Positions 46,810-58,338 of a DNA stretch of 64,000 nt are shown piece by piece. Position 1 is the first letter of the stretch. Each line of letters starts with the position of its first letter. A model generated the notes under the pieces. That model had not been told where the DNA came from. It saw nothing but the letters and a program-made list of their open reading frames with translations, and searched no databases. Source of the DNA: Austropuccinia psidii (Eukaryota; Basidiomycota; Pucciniomycetes; Pucciniales; Sphaerophragmiaceae); contig JALGQZ010000006.1 in NCBI GenBank assembly GCA_023105745.1, positions 32,999,686 to 33,063,685 on the forward strand, given 5' to 3'. Both the position numbers and the translations under genes were made by a program.

Positions 46810-49800
46810 ATGACAACCCGCCGCTATTCCTCAATGCATATATGCATGTGTCAACACTGCTCAACTCAAACACACTCTTCCCCTGAGGGTGATAGGCATG
46901 GAGTTGCCTTCACACCTTTCAAATATAAACAGCACATTAAAGAGCTCAAATCAACCATTGCACCCAAATCTCTTCCAAGCATCCCTACTTCTTCATCAAG
47001 ATCTGAGTTCCCAAATCTTCTATTGGATCAAATATTACCAGCTGATTATTCACAATTGACCCAAAGCACCTTCTTCACAGCACTGGGTCTCAATTCAACT
47101 GCACAGAAACCATACAGCAGCAGTCAAACCCTTCCCCCAAAAGACCTTGGTATTATAATATCTGCCATTCTATCATTAAGGTATAATATACCCCGCAGGG
47201 ATTCACGCATTCTCAACCCCACCCTGAGCCTGCTGATCAAGTCCAGCATCTCAAGCTTCGGTGGTCCCCCCACTCCTGCATTCCATATACCTCAAGATCT
47301 GAGTACCATATTTGAACATCTCCAATTGGAACCAGAGATTCAAAACTATATATGTTATCCTCAATTTTTCTCTCTTGATTTCCTTACTGAATAATTCACA
47401 ACTGACCAACCACACTGTCAACTCCATAATGACCCAAATGATCATGATCCCCCTTGCACAAAATCATTAGGCAAATTCATCTATTCATTTGAACCCCACA
47501 CCCAAAACACAACCAACATGAAGCAAAAATTTATACCAACAAGACATTTCATTTATCAACCATTCAAAAATTGGCTTGCCAGATTTCTCCAGCAGGCTGG
47601 AATTATGAAAATTCTGCATCAACATCAACAATTCCAAACTCCCAAAGGTTCCCCCAAATGTTACTTCTGGGATGGATTTGTCTGGAGACGCTTCACTGGC
47701 ACTAGAAATATCAACGACCCCCATTCATGTCCATTCCTGGTGCATTGGCCTTCTCCATTAATGTGGACTGGCTTAATGCACATGGAAAGTCAACCTGGTT
47801 TCCCAGCATTGGACCTATCATGCGTATTTGTCTTAATCTCCCCCCAAATGAAAGATTGAAGCCATAGAATGTCTATGTTGCAGGAATCATCCCTGGTCTG
47901 AAGGAGCCAACTTCCCTTCAATTGAATTACCTATTAATGCCACTCATCAGAAAGCTCAAAGAGCTATGGAAAGGTTACCATTTTTCACCCACCTCAACAT
48001 GTCCTTCAGGATCCTTTATCCCTGTGGCCATCCTCACAGCCATTGCAGATGTGGTTGCCATGTGCAAGCTTACTGGATTTCTTTCCCATTCAGGAAACCC
48101 CTTTTATGTAATTTTTTGCACCATTCACAAAGCTCAAATTGATGAAATTGGTCCTCAATTTCACTACACATGCTCATACCAAAATCATAAATCAACCATT
48201 GCCAAATGTCTTCGGGCAACCCCACAACCAAGACAAGCAATTTTCTCTGAGTATGGAGTGCGATATTCAATTTTGGAAGACCTTCCGTATCAGGATGCAA
48301 CCAGAATGGTTAATCTTGACATAATGCATAATTTAATACTTGGAATTTTGAAGGATCATGCAGCTTTCAAATTGTGCATTCCAGAGTCCAAATCACAAAT
48401 TCACTTCATGTCCCATAGGAAATCCAATGACACCAACAGTTCAGACTCAGATTCCATGGCCTCCAACAGCTCTCTTGATAAAATCACATTGAGAGGGGCC
48501 CGCTCCCTGAGAAGAGACGCAGAAAAAATGATAAATGAGCCACTCCCCACTACTTCCCAATGCCCACCCCTCACATGGAACATCCATCTAGTGGTTCTGC
48601 GGAGATTCCTTCATTTGATGCAGATTACATCCTCACTTCTGAAATCCCCCCTGAATTGGATATCACTGCACTGAGTGATCACCAGATCAAGGGTGAGGCT
48701 CTGGAGCATCTTGGCCAAATCATATCTGATACCATAATTCCGTTGTCATGGACAAGAGTACCTTGCAAAATGGGTTCCCCCTCTCATGGTAGCTTAAAAA
48801 CCGCTTAATGGGCTCTCTTATATAAGGTCTATATTCCATTTTTAATGCTCAGTCAACAGATGTCATTAGATGCACACCAATCCGCCAACACTCGAAGAAA
48901 AATGGGTCAGTTAGAAGAACTTGCAAATGAACTAACCAATAATACATTCCATTTTATTATTGCTATCAACATTGCCACAAGCTGGACTGGTTCAATAGAT
49001 GATGCGACTGCATTTTCTGAACATTGGAAAAAATTCCGCCTTTCCAATCAACACCTGTTCCCAAAACAGAAAAGTAAACCAAATCATCATTTTGCTGATC
49101 ATATTCCCGAACTCTTCCAACGTTGGGGCCCAGCACAAGCCTCAGCCACATGGGGCTATGAGCGCTTGATTGGAGTATTTGCAAAGATTCCAACAAATAA
49201 CCAGATATGTACGTCAATTAATAAGATTGATATATTCACATTTATTAAGCACCTGAACTGAATAAGACTAACTTCTTGCAGCTCTGAATAGATGATATAG
49301 ATAAAACCTTACTTCAACATATCTGTCGATGCTCCAACCTTTCCATTCTCCTGAAGTCCCCATCTGTGCCATTTGAAATAAAACAGCTTTTTGAATCACA
49401 GCCACCTGTCCTGTTCAATCACCATAAATAAAACTAACTATCCCGCCATGACCAAGAAAATTATGATTTCCTGGTTGAGTACTTACAGAATTTTCATGCA
49501 ACAAGGGAAATAGCTGATTGGATCAGCTTAGACACTACCGTGCAATCCAAAAGTCATCCCACTTCAAGGATTGTCTAACCTTGGTATTTTCCAGTTTCAA
49601 ACATTAATATTGGGAACAATATATTTTCAACTGAATCCAAAAATGTCAGCAACAGTGTGATATGTTTTCTAAGGGGCAACTCACGACAATTTGGTATCAT
49701 TAATATCATTTTTAAAGTCTCTGAGCCATCTAGCATACTGAAAAATAACTTTCTGATCTTAAAAACTTTGAATATTGATGTGAATTTCTTACCAGATTGG

Positions 49801-49953
49801 CCGCATCTCAATATTTATAAAGCTGTTGGTTTTGATGATGGACACTTGATTATATCTGAAGAAGAAATAGAAGGTAACTGTGGATTGTATGATAACAAAG
49901 CTCTGTCATGTGGATTGCTTGTAATGATAAAGCTGTCATTTCATGATATTTAG
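46810..49953 (+). pseudogene. tnp2-type transposase, copy B, broken
   Basis: Start and end match copy A. A TAA at about 47392-47394 stops the frame in the zinc-binding N-terminal region. Further frameshifts lie near 47720 and 48100-48110, a stop near 47867, a small deletion near 48557 and a stop near 48807. The CxxC, LDIMHN and WGYERLIG regions can still be traced, as can the intron before exon 2. Mobility of copy B would depend on transposase made elsewhere, for example by copy A. Confidence 0.87.
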
Positions 49954-50874
49954 TCTACAAAAATGCAAATCTCTCAGATTCATTAGCAATTTTGCTAGTG
50001 AAATAACTGCCTCAAAATTTAGTGACAGAGACATGCCATTGTTACAAGCAAAGCCCATTATTTCACATTGCAACAAAGAACTTCCTATTTTGACATTGGG
50101 TAGCAGTGTGAATAAGCCAAGTTCAATGATCAAATTACCCACACACTCACCTTTCACAGAATCTAAAGTTTCTAACTGTGCCATCATCATGTTGGAAGGG
50201 GAATCGGCCCTTGCGCACCCGCACCCGCATAGGCGCATGCACACCCACCCGCACATGCAAATGCACCTGCACATGCCAATGCACCTGCACCCGCCAAGAG
50301 TGGTTTCATGTGTCACCCACAAATGGTCAATGCCACCTGACGTTAGGCCCTCACATGTATTGCCTTTGTGTGCATGTGTCACCCATGCACCCACTGCATT
50401 GTGCAGCAGGCTCTAACCATGTCACCCCCTCCTGCTGATCTAGCTTATTCATGGCTACACAAAATTAGGAAAACACATCATTTGGCCATGGTGTGCCTGT
50501 CACACACACACCCGCACCCGCCATATTGTGTGGTGGGCTCTACCAGTGTCATCTGCAAAACAACAATCCCGCTCAGGCGGAGTCCTTTCATGGATGACCT
50601 GGTGAAGTCAAACCCCCCGCCTACATCAAGACTGGCTGAAGGACCTCTTTGATGTGTGTGTGCAAACAGGCGGCTCTTGTGTAATTTTCACCAACCATCT
50701 GACAGTTGTGGGATGATCAGGTGGTGAGGAATCTGAGTTGAAGGCACAGGGGAACCAATATTGGTGGATGTCTCAGGATTTGGTGTAAGACAAGGGTGTG
50801 ACGTGTGCTCAACATTTGCTTGATTTTTTCTTGACGTGAGCTCGACTTATATCCTTCTTGACGTTTGCTTGACG
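49954..50874. repeat. 3' subterminal region of copy B
   Basis: No gene supported. It has CAC-rich short repeats near 50215-50300 (CACCCGCA and CACATGC variants), one copy of the block that is doubled in copy A, and the GCTTGACGT-type words at about 50796-50874. Confidence 0.6.
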
Positions 50875-50916
50875 TGAAGTCAATTGCCAACGATTGACAT
50901 GAGATTTGCCCTGGTG
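50875..50916 (-). repeat. Right terminal inverted repeat of copy B
   Basis: Ends GATTTGCCCTGGTG, the inverted partner of the left end at 20687. The following CCT (50917-50919) duplicates the bases before the left end. Confidence 0.92.
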
Positions 50917-53900
50917 CCTATGATAAAATATCTATCTTTTGGGTTAGAGATACATGTGCCATAAATTGATAAGTAATAATTCTCAAGTATGAAATGGCTA
51001 CTAGTACAATTTTCCAATACTAAGAACCTCACTTTCATTCTTATTCATTGAGACAAATGTGGGAAAATTGATGTTAAGTCAATCATTCTAAGGGTTTTCC
51101 TTATTTCACTTGCACTACTAAAATTGACTCTTTGCATTGGTAAAAGTTTATTTTCCCAATATGGTATAAGTGTTTGTAGATAATTTTTCCAAAACATGTG
51201 CAGTATGCTCCTGTGTCCAGACTTACTCTTTCCCCTTGATTTTTCAACATAACAGTAATTATATATTATTTTCCAGAGGTATAGCCCATTCATTTTGCAG
51301 GTTTGGTTCTATGCCATTTGGTATCCTGTATGTTTGTAAGGCATGTATCAGATGCTCCAATTTGTTGCAAATTTTGGTTTACATCTAGTAATTTATATAT
51401 TAAATCCATATTATTAATTTGGGTATTAATTATGTTGATTTCATCACTTTCAGATGTTTCTTATTGTTTAATATCCTTTTTGAAATTCAACTCTTCCTCT
51501 TTTGCATTGTGGTCTTCTTTTTCCACAATTTGATTAATTTTTGCCTTTTTGAAACAATCATTAGCTAAGTTCCCAATACAACCACCTTTCTAGAATTTTC
51601 TTTTCTCATTGGTTTAAAAGGCTATTTTGCTTTTTTCTTTTTAATAAATTGTTTATTTGGGCTTTTTATGTGCAATTTATTACATGTTCTGCCAATTTTG
51701 GATCTTTTCACAATGTCCTCTGGTGCATTGATGTATTCCTCAGTGGAACATGGTTTTATTCACCTGCTTCTTAAGGCATGTTCCAATTCTCTGCCATACA
51801 CTTTGATTATTTTCATATTCACCATCTTTTGTGACATTTCTGGACATAATGCATCTAAAATTTCAACTTGTTTTAGGAACCAAGCTGAAGATTTTTTCTC
51901 TTTCTGGGTCAGAGAATGAGTTTTCCAATTCGTTTTCTATTTTATACCTCCAGGCATCATTTTTCCAACAAGACCAGTTATTTTTGCCATTTATTTTTCT
52001 TATGCCATAATACCATCTTTTTGCAGATTTTTTAAGTAATTAATGTAATCTTGCAGCAATTAATTCATCTTGTATGGCATAATCTTCTTGAGAGATGTCA
52101 ATTGTCTGAATGAATGGCATGTTGTAATATTATCCTTCACCTGTGAATGTTAGCTATTATTTAAGTTGAGGGGAGTATTTCATTAATACTCTGTTATTTT
52201 AATGATAGTTTGAGTCTGTTGTGAAGGGGTTTGTTAATTATTCTTTTGTCTTAACAGGGATTCTTATATAGGAATATGGGGTTGATGGCATTTTCATATT
52301 CAAATTGACCTCATTTATTTTATCCATTTTCTCAGTAATAAGTCTGATTTGACTTTTAATGTAATCTTTAAGATTCATTCTTGCTTAATCACTTTTTTCT
52401 ACACTATCTAGAAGTATTCTTCGATATGATGAAATTTTTTCTTCAAATCTCTCAACAGAAATGGATAATTTGTTTTATTTCTCTGTAATCTTATCAATAT
52501 GCTGAACATCATTGAGTGTCAAAGTATTTTCTTTGATATATTTAATTGAATTATAGATCTCTTTTTGTCCTTGTATTGAATTTTGAGTATTATCAATTAA
52601 AATCCTTGGCTTGTTCTTTTCAACCATAAGTTTAATTATATCTATTTCTTTTTTTGTACATAAATTTGTGTTGAAGATAATTTACTTGCTTATTTCTTTT
52701 AATTATAATGAACTTATTTGATGTTTGTTAACGGTAAGATACTATGCTTTATTTCTAATAAAGTATCTACAACATCAGGAGACAAAGATATTTCTTTTGG
52801 AAAGATAGCTGTCTCATTCATTTTTCCTCTGAGTCCTTGAGTTCCATCAAGGTTCTAGCCATGTTGAATACATTGTCCATGGCATCTTTTTGGATTCTTG
52901 GGATCCTGTAACTTGGGGAATATGGTTTCTTACTGTTCTTTTAATTTTTCCTCTTCCCTTCTTGGGGAGGATGGTTGGCTTGCACCTTGCTGGTAGAGTC
53001 TACCATGGCCTCTCCCTTTCTTTTCCCTCTCTTTTTGTTGTACCATTCCTTTATTTCCTTCATTTAACATTTGGATGGTAGTGGATTCCATCCATTAGAG
53101 TATCCGGAATTTTCCTCCTCTTTCATAAAACTATTGAGGATGTGCCAGCAGTTAATCACTCCTTTGTGGATTTGTTGCAGAATTTACCAAATTTGGCTTT
53201 TTAGACTGTGTAGTACTGCTTGTGCTGGCTCATGTAGATATCTATCTGAGCTCTATGAATGTGATTGGTTTCTTTTCGATGACTCGTACTTAGTTACAAA
53301 CCTTGTGCAGAGATTATGGGAATTTCTGGGACTTGACTTTGGGATATTTAAATTCCTTGTGTGGATTCTGTTCCACTGGGGATCTTGCTGTTCTTTCCCC
53401 TTTTGTGGGATAATTGTTACCTCTGAGTACACCACCATTGGATTTGATGAAGTATTTGGAACCTGTTATAGTAGTCATAATTGAAATAAAATGATAAAGA
53501 GAAATTTCAGAAGCATTTATTCTTTTATTAAGCTTAAATAAAGGTGCTCACCTTCAGAATTGGGAATCGTGGGTCCTGGAAAACTAATTTATTAGCTTTT
53601 CATTCTTTATGTACTGTTGGTGTTGGAGAACATTCACAAGCTACTTCCACCAATCTTGAAACAGTGTTCTGATTTTCCTCTGTTACATTATCTTTAAACA
53701 CTAAAAAATACAGAGAAATATGATTCTTTATTATAAAAAGTAGTTTTTTGGAAAGATATGGTGGTTTACACATAGAAATTGCTTCTACATCCTTTTATAT
53801 AAGAGAAATTAGTATAAAATATTCAAAAAATGAATAAAATGATTTTATTATTATTATTATTTCATATTTGTATTTTGATTTTTTGAAAAAAATAAAAAAT

Positions 53901-53969
53901 AAAAGGCCAATATTATTCTTTGAAATTAAATAACAATATAAGTTTATTTTCAATTTACAAATATCTTTT
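50917..53969 (-). pseudogene. Degenerate Ty3/gypsy gag-protease segment
   Basis: Minus strand, same element as 18609-20686. Traceable parts are a capsid block with KSAKRWYYGIRK and NNWSCWKNDAWR (about 51910-52040), a decayed zinc knuckle reading CIGNLANDCFKKAK (about 51550-51600), and a protease block with LLPMQRVNFSSASE (about 51100-51250). The stretch just right of 50917 reads SNPKDRYFI, and across copy B it continues at 20686 as IGDNKRKK. Upstream gag to about 53560 is heavily decayed, and open frames on the plus strand here are not genes. The 53560-53969 part is AT-rich leader or LTR remnant. Confidence 0.78.
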
Positions 53970-54015
53970 GGGTGTTGGCAAACACATGTAAGCTTTTAGT
54001 AAAAACACGCAAGCC

Positions 54016-54054
54016 CTTACGTGTTTTTACCAATTTATGGTAAAAACACATAAG
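54016..54054. repeat. Hairpin in the MULE subterminal region
   Basis: CTTACGTGTTTTTACC (54016-54031) pairs with GGTAAAAACACATAAG (54039-54054) except for one position. The same words recur at the right end (about 58286-58325). Confidence 0.75.
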
Positions 54055-54239
54055 TGACCTTATTTTTCAACAAAAATTCCTCAGGCTCAGCTTTGAGGAT
54101 TTTTTTTAATTTTTTTTGCCATATTTTTCCCGACTTGGCATGTAAATATGCACAAATTTCTTCAATTTTTTTTTGGCCAAATTTCACAAATTTGGCCAAT
54201 ATGCTAAAATGGCATATTTTTTTCAAAAATTCATTTAAA

Positions 54240-54535
54240 ATCTTCCCACTTATGAATTTCCTTAATTTTTTTAAAAAATGAAGGATTCAATCTGAAGAAT
54301 AAAGCACCAGAAGCCCATAATTTTGGGAATTTTTTTGGTGGGACAAGTGAAGGTGCAAAAATGTGTTCTTTCAAATGTTTTTTCCCATCATTGTAATATG
54401 CCTATTTTTGAAAAGTCAACTTAATAGCTTCCCACTTATGAATCTCCTTCATTTCTTCAATTGAAGGGTTCAATATGGACAATAAAGAACCAGAATCCCA
54501 TGATTTTGGGGAATTTTTTTGGTGGGACAGAAAGT
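54240..54535. repeat. Direct repeat of about 190 bp inside the MULE
   Basis: Blocks starting TCTTCCCACTTATGAAT (about 54241) and GCTTCCCACTTATGAAT (about 54430) run to a shared GAATTTTTTTGGTGGGAC. It lies in the non-coding 3' part. Confidence 0.75.
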
Positions 54536-54839
54536 GCAGGGGCAATAAGTGTATTTTTCAGATTTTTTGCCTTGTTTTTAATATGACTATTTTTAAGTAC
54601 AAAAGTTCCACATGTTTGATAAAAAAGGAGACTGATGTGGGATTTAAGCAATAAGTATGATTGAGGAGAGGGATAATTGGAATAAGTTGTATATACAAAA
54701 ATCAATCAATCAGAATCAACCTCCAAAATAGTGGGTTTTTTCTGAGAGGGGGGAGGAAGATTGGAAAAATACAACATTCTGTGTTTCTTAAATTTATCAG
54801 CCCACCCCAGGGCTTGTGGTTGGGAATGAATCTCCCAAT

Positions 54840-57800
54840 TCACAGTAATGGGGGGACTGGATAAACTTTAGAAATGATTATGTCCAAAGGAACAAAATGA
54901 GCACAGCTATTCAAGAAGCAGATGAAAATGTGGGGATTATCATTTGTAGGACAGAAATAAGGGAAAAAAGAAAAATATTGGACTTTGGAATAAATGAAAA
55001 CTGGTCTTTTATACTTATTTGAAATTGGATCCCCCATGTCAGGCATGGACATCCACTTGCTTTTTGGAGCCTAGCCAACATCTTCATACCATTCAATTCT
55101 TTCCAAATAAGAGGATACTGAGGGAAGTAAGGTGTTCATGGCTTCATAAAGGTCTTGATTTTGTTGAACTTCTTCAGCCAAGTCACCTCTTACATCAGCC
55201 CATTGATCTTGAGTCTTGTAAATGTAGTGGGATACTGTTCTGCAGCCACAGTTTCCATCACCCTGGACATTGATGGCCTTGAAGGTGTATTTCAATATAA
55301 ACTTGGGCATTTCTTCTGAGCCAGTTATCTGATAAAATAAAGTCAAAAAATGAATAAATATCAAAATAAACAAGAGAAATTTACATTCAAAAGAATCAGA
55401 AACTCACAAACAGATTGGAGAATTCATCACTTGTGTGATGATTGCTTTGACAATGTTCACAGGTCAAGTCAATTGCATCATATATCTTCAAACTGGTAGA
55501 AGGCTTGTGTGATTTTCTTTGTGAGTTTTTGATTCCAATTGCCAATCTTCTGGACCTTCTAAGTGTTACTTCTGATTTATTTAGTTTAGTTGCTGAGGGT
55601 ATTGAATAAGATAAACTGATGGATTTAGATAATGTGTCCTCAGAATCTTCAGAATCTTCAGATGAGTCCACTTCCATAGTTGGAGAGGGGATGTTTGACT
55701 GTGATCTTGATGTTGTTGTACTAGTCACTTTTGAGGGGGGTCTTCCTCTTCTCTTGGATTGACTTTCAATAATTTCAAATCTTGAAGGTTCTCTTTTGTC
55801 TGGATTTTTTTTGTTCTTGGCTCCTTGAGGTCTTCCACGTATATTCTTTAATTCTAGAGGGTCTTCATAAAATTGATCATCCTCTTGACTCTTGGGAATT
55901 TTATCAAATGGGATCTTTCCAGTCAAAACATCTTGAAAATTTTGAAGAATTGGGGTGATTTCTGCCATTGGTCTTTGAAAAAGGTCTTCTTCAATAGCTT
56001 CAAATATTTTCTGGGCTTCATTCTTTCTTTATTTTTCAACACTTTTATCATCACCTTGAAAGCCAGCCTGAGAAGAATATGACAAATAAAATCAGTTAAT
56101 AAGAAAAAAACTAAGAATAAGAAATTAAAAACCCCTCACAGGCAAATTCAAATGCCATTGAGGATGGAAGTCTGATATTTCAAGCCTTTGGCGCTTGGTA
56201 AATCCCTTTTGGGTCTTATGCTTGCAAGGAATGCCTTGATAATTGTTGTATTTGTTGGTGCATTTTTCATTGGGAGGAAATTTGGTTTTGAAATTGTCAA
56301 AGGCCATCTGAAGAGCATAATGAGCCACATTGCCATTGAGGGCACAGATGTGCGGAGGAAAATTCTTGACATGGACAATCATTTCTTTGGAGATTCTGTT
56401 GATAATTTCAATTAATTGCTTTCTGAATGCCATGTGGGGAGCCCTAACTACCTCCAGGAGAGTACCAGTGGACTTGGGGAGCCAAAGTTTCACCATGGCA
56501 TGGTCACCTTCAACTCTGGAGGTGGGGCCCACAGTCAGGTGGCAATGGTGGTTGGTCCAGGCTGGCACATGATACTCCTTTAGAGGAAGCCAGGTGTTTT
56601 CCAAATACTGAAAGACTTCGGGTTTTTTGACTTGCTTTTGAAGCTTCTTCTGGTTGTCTTCGAAATACTTTTCAGTGGATGAATACATAACCTGAGAAAT
56701 GAATCCCAAAGTCATTAATAAAAACAAAAATAAGAAAAAAAGAAAAAGTGAAATAAAGTGAACTAAAGTGAAAGATAATAGTATATTACTTGGTTCCAAA
56801 GGCCCATAAAATTGTCAAAATCAGTTCCATGACCAATTTTCTTCATGCAATGAGCAGATAAATCTTTATTGAATGGCCAAATGCGTAGCATGACTTTGGA
56901 GTCTGGGAAGAGCTTCTTAAGAGAGTTTTTCAAGGCCAGCTCCCTGTCAATTACAATAATTGGAGGGGGAACAAGATTGTTGTTGTTGAGGACCTTTTCT
57001 ATGTATTGATTACATGCCCAAGTATATCAGGGTTCAGTTTCATTCTTCATAAAACAAAAAGCCCCAGAAAAGGTTTTATTGGTTGAGCTAAATCCAACAA
57101 TATTAAAAAGGGGAATTTTGTACTTATTGGTTTTATAAGTACAATCCATAAGAATGACATGAGGAAAGCCATGAAGAAGCTTTATGGAAAGGGGTGAGTG
57201 AAAACAAGGAGGTAATGTGTCCCCCAGAATTCCTTGCAGAGGACTGAACAAAGTTTTCTTGTTTGAGAGTGTCAATAAGAGCATCAATGGGCCTTCTGCC
57301 TTGCAGTTTGTCTTTCTTGATTTTCTTGACTTGGTTGTAAATGTCTTCAAGGATTACAGGCCTGTCAGACTCCCTCTGGATGCATAATTGTGCCTGTATT
57401 TGCCTTGGCAGGAGAAGTGATTCAGACATTTGAGCAATTTGGGATATTTCTTGCCCATTGAATTTCCTGAGAGCAGGATGTGCCATGCTATTTTCCGTGG
57501 AATCATTGTTATGTTCAGGATTTTTGACTTTAAGTGTCCAAGTGGTACTTTTGGAATATTTTCTGGCATAAAATCTAAAAGGACAGTCAAGCTTTCTTGA
57601 GGTGACTGTTTTGGAGGTGCGTTTGTTGGCATTTGGGGTCCCAGACCTGTCACAACCTATTTCAATTTGGTTGTGGGTCATATTAGACCTCAAGGTGGAC
57701 ACAGCATACCCCTGAGCCCTGGAAGCATTATGCACATGTTTCCAAAGAAGCTCAAGGGTCTGAAATTCACCTTCAGTGGGGGGTTGCAGAATTTTTGAGT

Positions 57801-57867
57801 GAAAAAAATGTATGAATTTGAAAAAAAGGGGGATTTGGGGAGTTGGAATGGGGTAAGAACCTGTCAA
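54840..57867 (-). pseudogene. MULE transposase with AT-hooks and C-terminal OTU cysteine protease domain
   Basis: On the minus strand from about 57867 there is a FAR1-like N-terminal DNA-binding region with Cys and His residues (57500-57750). The MULE transposase core follows (VILMDCTYKTNKYKIPLFNI near 57110-57165; PPPIIVIDRELAL near 56930-56970), then an SRVEGDHA block near 56500. Next are two AT-hook-like motifs (GRPQGAKNKK, RRGRPPSK near 55740-55840). Last is an OTU domain with the Cys box GDGNC (55248-55262) and a His candidate in AHFVPL (about 54897). Frameshift near 57195, a TGA near 57029 and introns or breaks near 56690, 56080 and 55390 remain unresolved. It may be one gene or two (transposase plus OTU). 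Inactive as read. Confidence 0.78.
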
Positions 57868-58338
57868 AAGGTGAAAAAGAAGTGAAAAAAGGTATGAAAA
57901 ATTAAAAGATTTGGTTAAGAGTGAAATAAAGTGGTTTAATTGTGGGATTAATGGATGAAGAGAGGTAAAAAATTGGAAATTTAGAGGCTTGAAAGTAGTT
58001 TGTTGTGGTGGAAAATTCAGTCTTCGGGGGAAAAAAGAAAAAAGTGTGAAAAGCTTTGCAAAATGGTTTTGGAAATGCTGTTTTTCCCCAAAAAAACCGG
58101 TTTGGGGTGGGGATAATGTGGCTTATTTGGGTGTGTGGCTTTCTTTTGGGGGGGCTGGGCAAAAAAATCTGAAACAATTGGAAGTTAGAGAGGTTTTGTG
58201 GGGAAAAAACCTCTTTTGGGCATTTTTTGGCCCAATACAGGCGTGGTTGTGTTTCATTTTTAATTAAAAATGGGCCCAGGGAGCCCCTTATGTGTTTTTA
58301 CCAATTTGCTTACGTTTTTTACCAACACCCTATCTTTT

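Larger units (their letters stand above)
20687..50916 (+). mobile_element. Giant CMC/CACTA-type transposon, copy B, complete, with nested gypsy insertion
   Basis: Both ends are visible. CACCAGGG starts at 20687 and CCCTGGTG ends at 50916; they are inverted copies over about 42 bp with four mismatches. CCT at 20684-20686 is repeated at 50917-50919, a 3-bp target duplication as expected for CMC-superfamily elements. Removing the nested gypsy and its extra target copy (10283 bp) leaves about 19.9 kb. A tnp2-type transposase inside supports the class. Removing B joins the flanks into a continuous gypsy pol reading frame on the minus strand, which confirms the boundaries. All six internal genes are damaged, so B looks non-autonomous. 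Confidence 0.92.
53970..58330 (-). mobile_element. Mutator-like element (MULE) with OTU domain
   Basis: Ends GGGTGTTGG (53970) and CCAACACCC (58330), with imperfect inverted similarity over about 44 bp. TATCTTTT at 53962-53969 is repeated at 58331-58338, an 8-bp target duplication typical of MULEs. It is 4361 bp long, and its coding content is all on the minus strand. It sits in the leader or LTR side of the old minus-strand gypsy. Both the transposase and flanking parts have frameshifts, so this copy looks inactive. Confidence 0.88.

Noticed and set aside
1..50916. The A/B pair as a simple segmental tandem duplication of the host genome
   Set aside because: Copy B has its own inverted ends and CCT target duplication, and the two right ends sit at different points of the gypsy pol gene, so two insertions fit better.
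20687..50916. KDZ class assignment because of the TET/JBP cargo
   Set aside because: The transposase shows tnp2/CMC features and CACCA ends with 3-bp target duplication; no KDZ-type transposase was seen.
52890..53484. Plus-strand hydrophobic open frames resembling membrane proteins
   Set aside because: Antisense to decayed gypsy gag; the minus strand carries the recognisable capsid remnants nearby.
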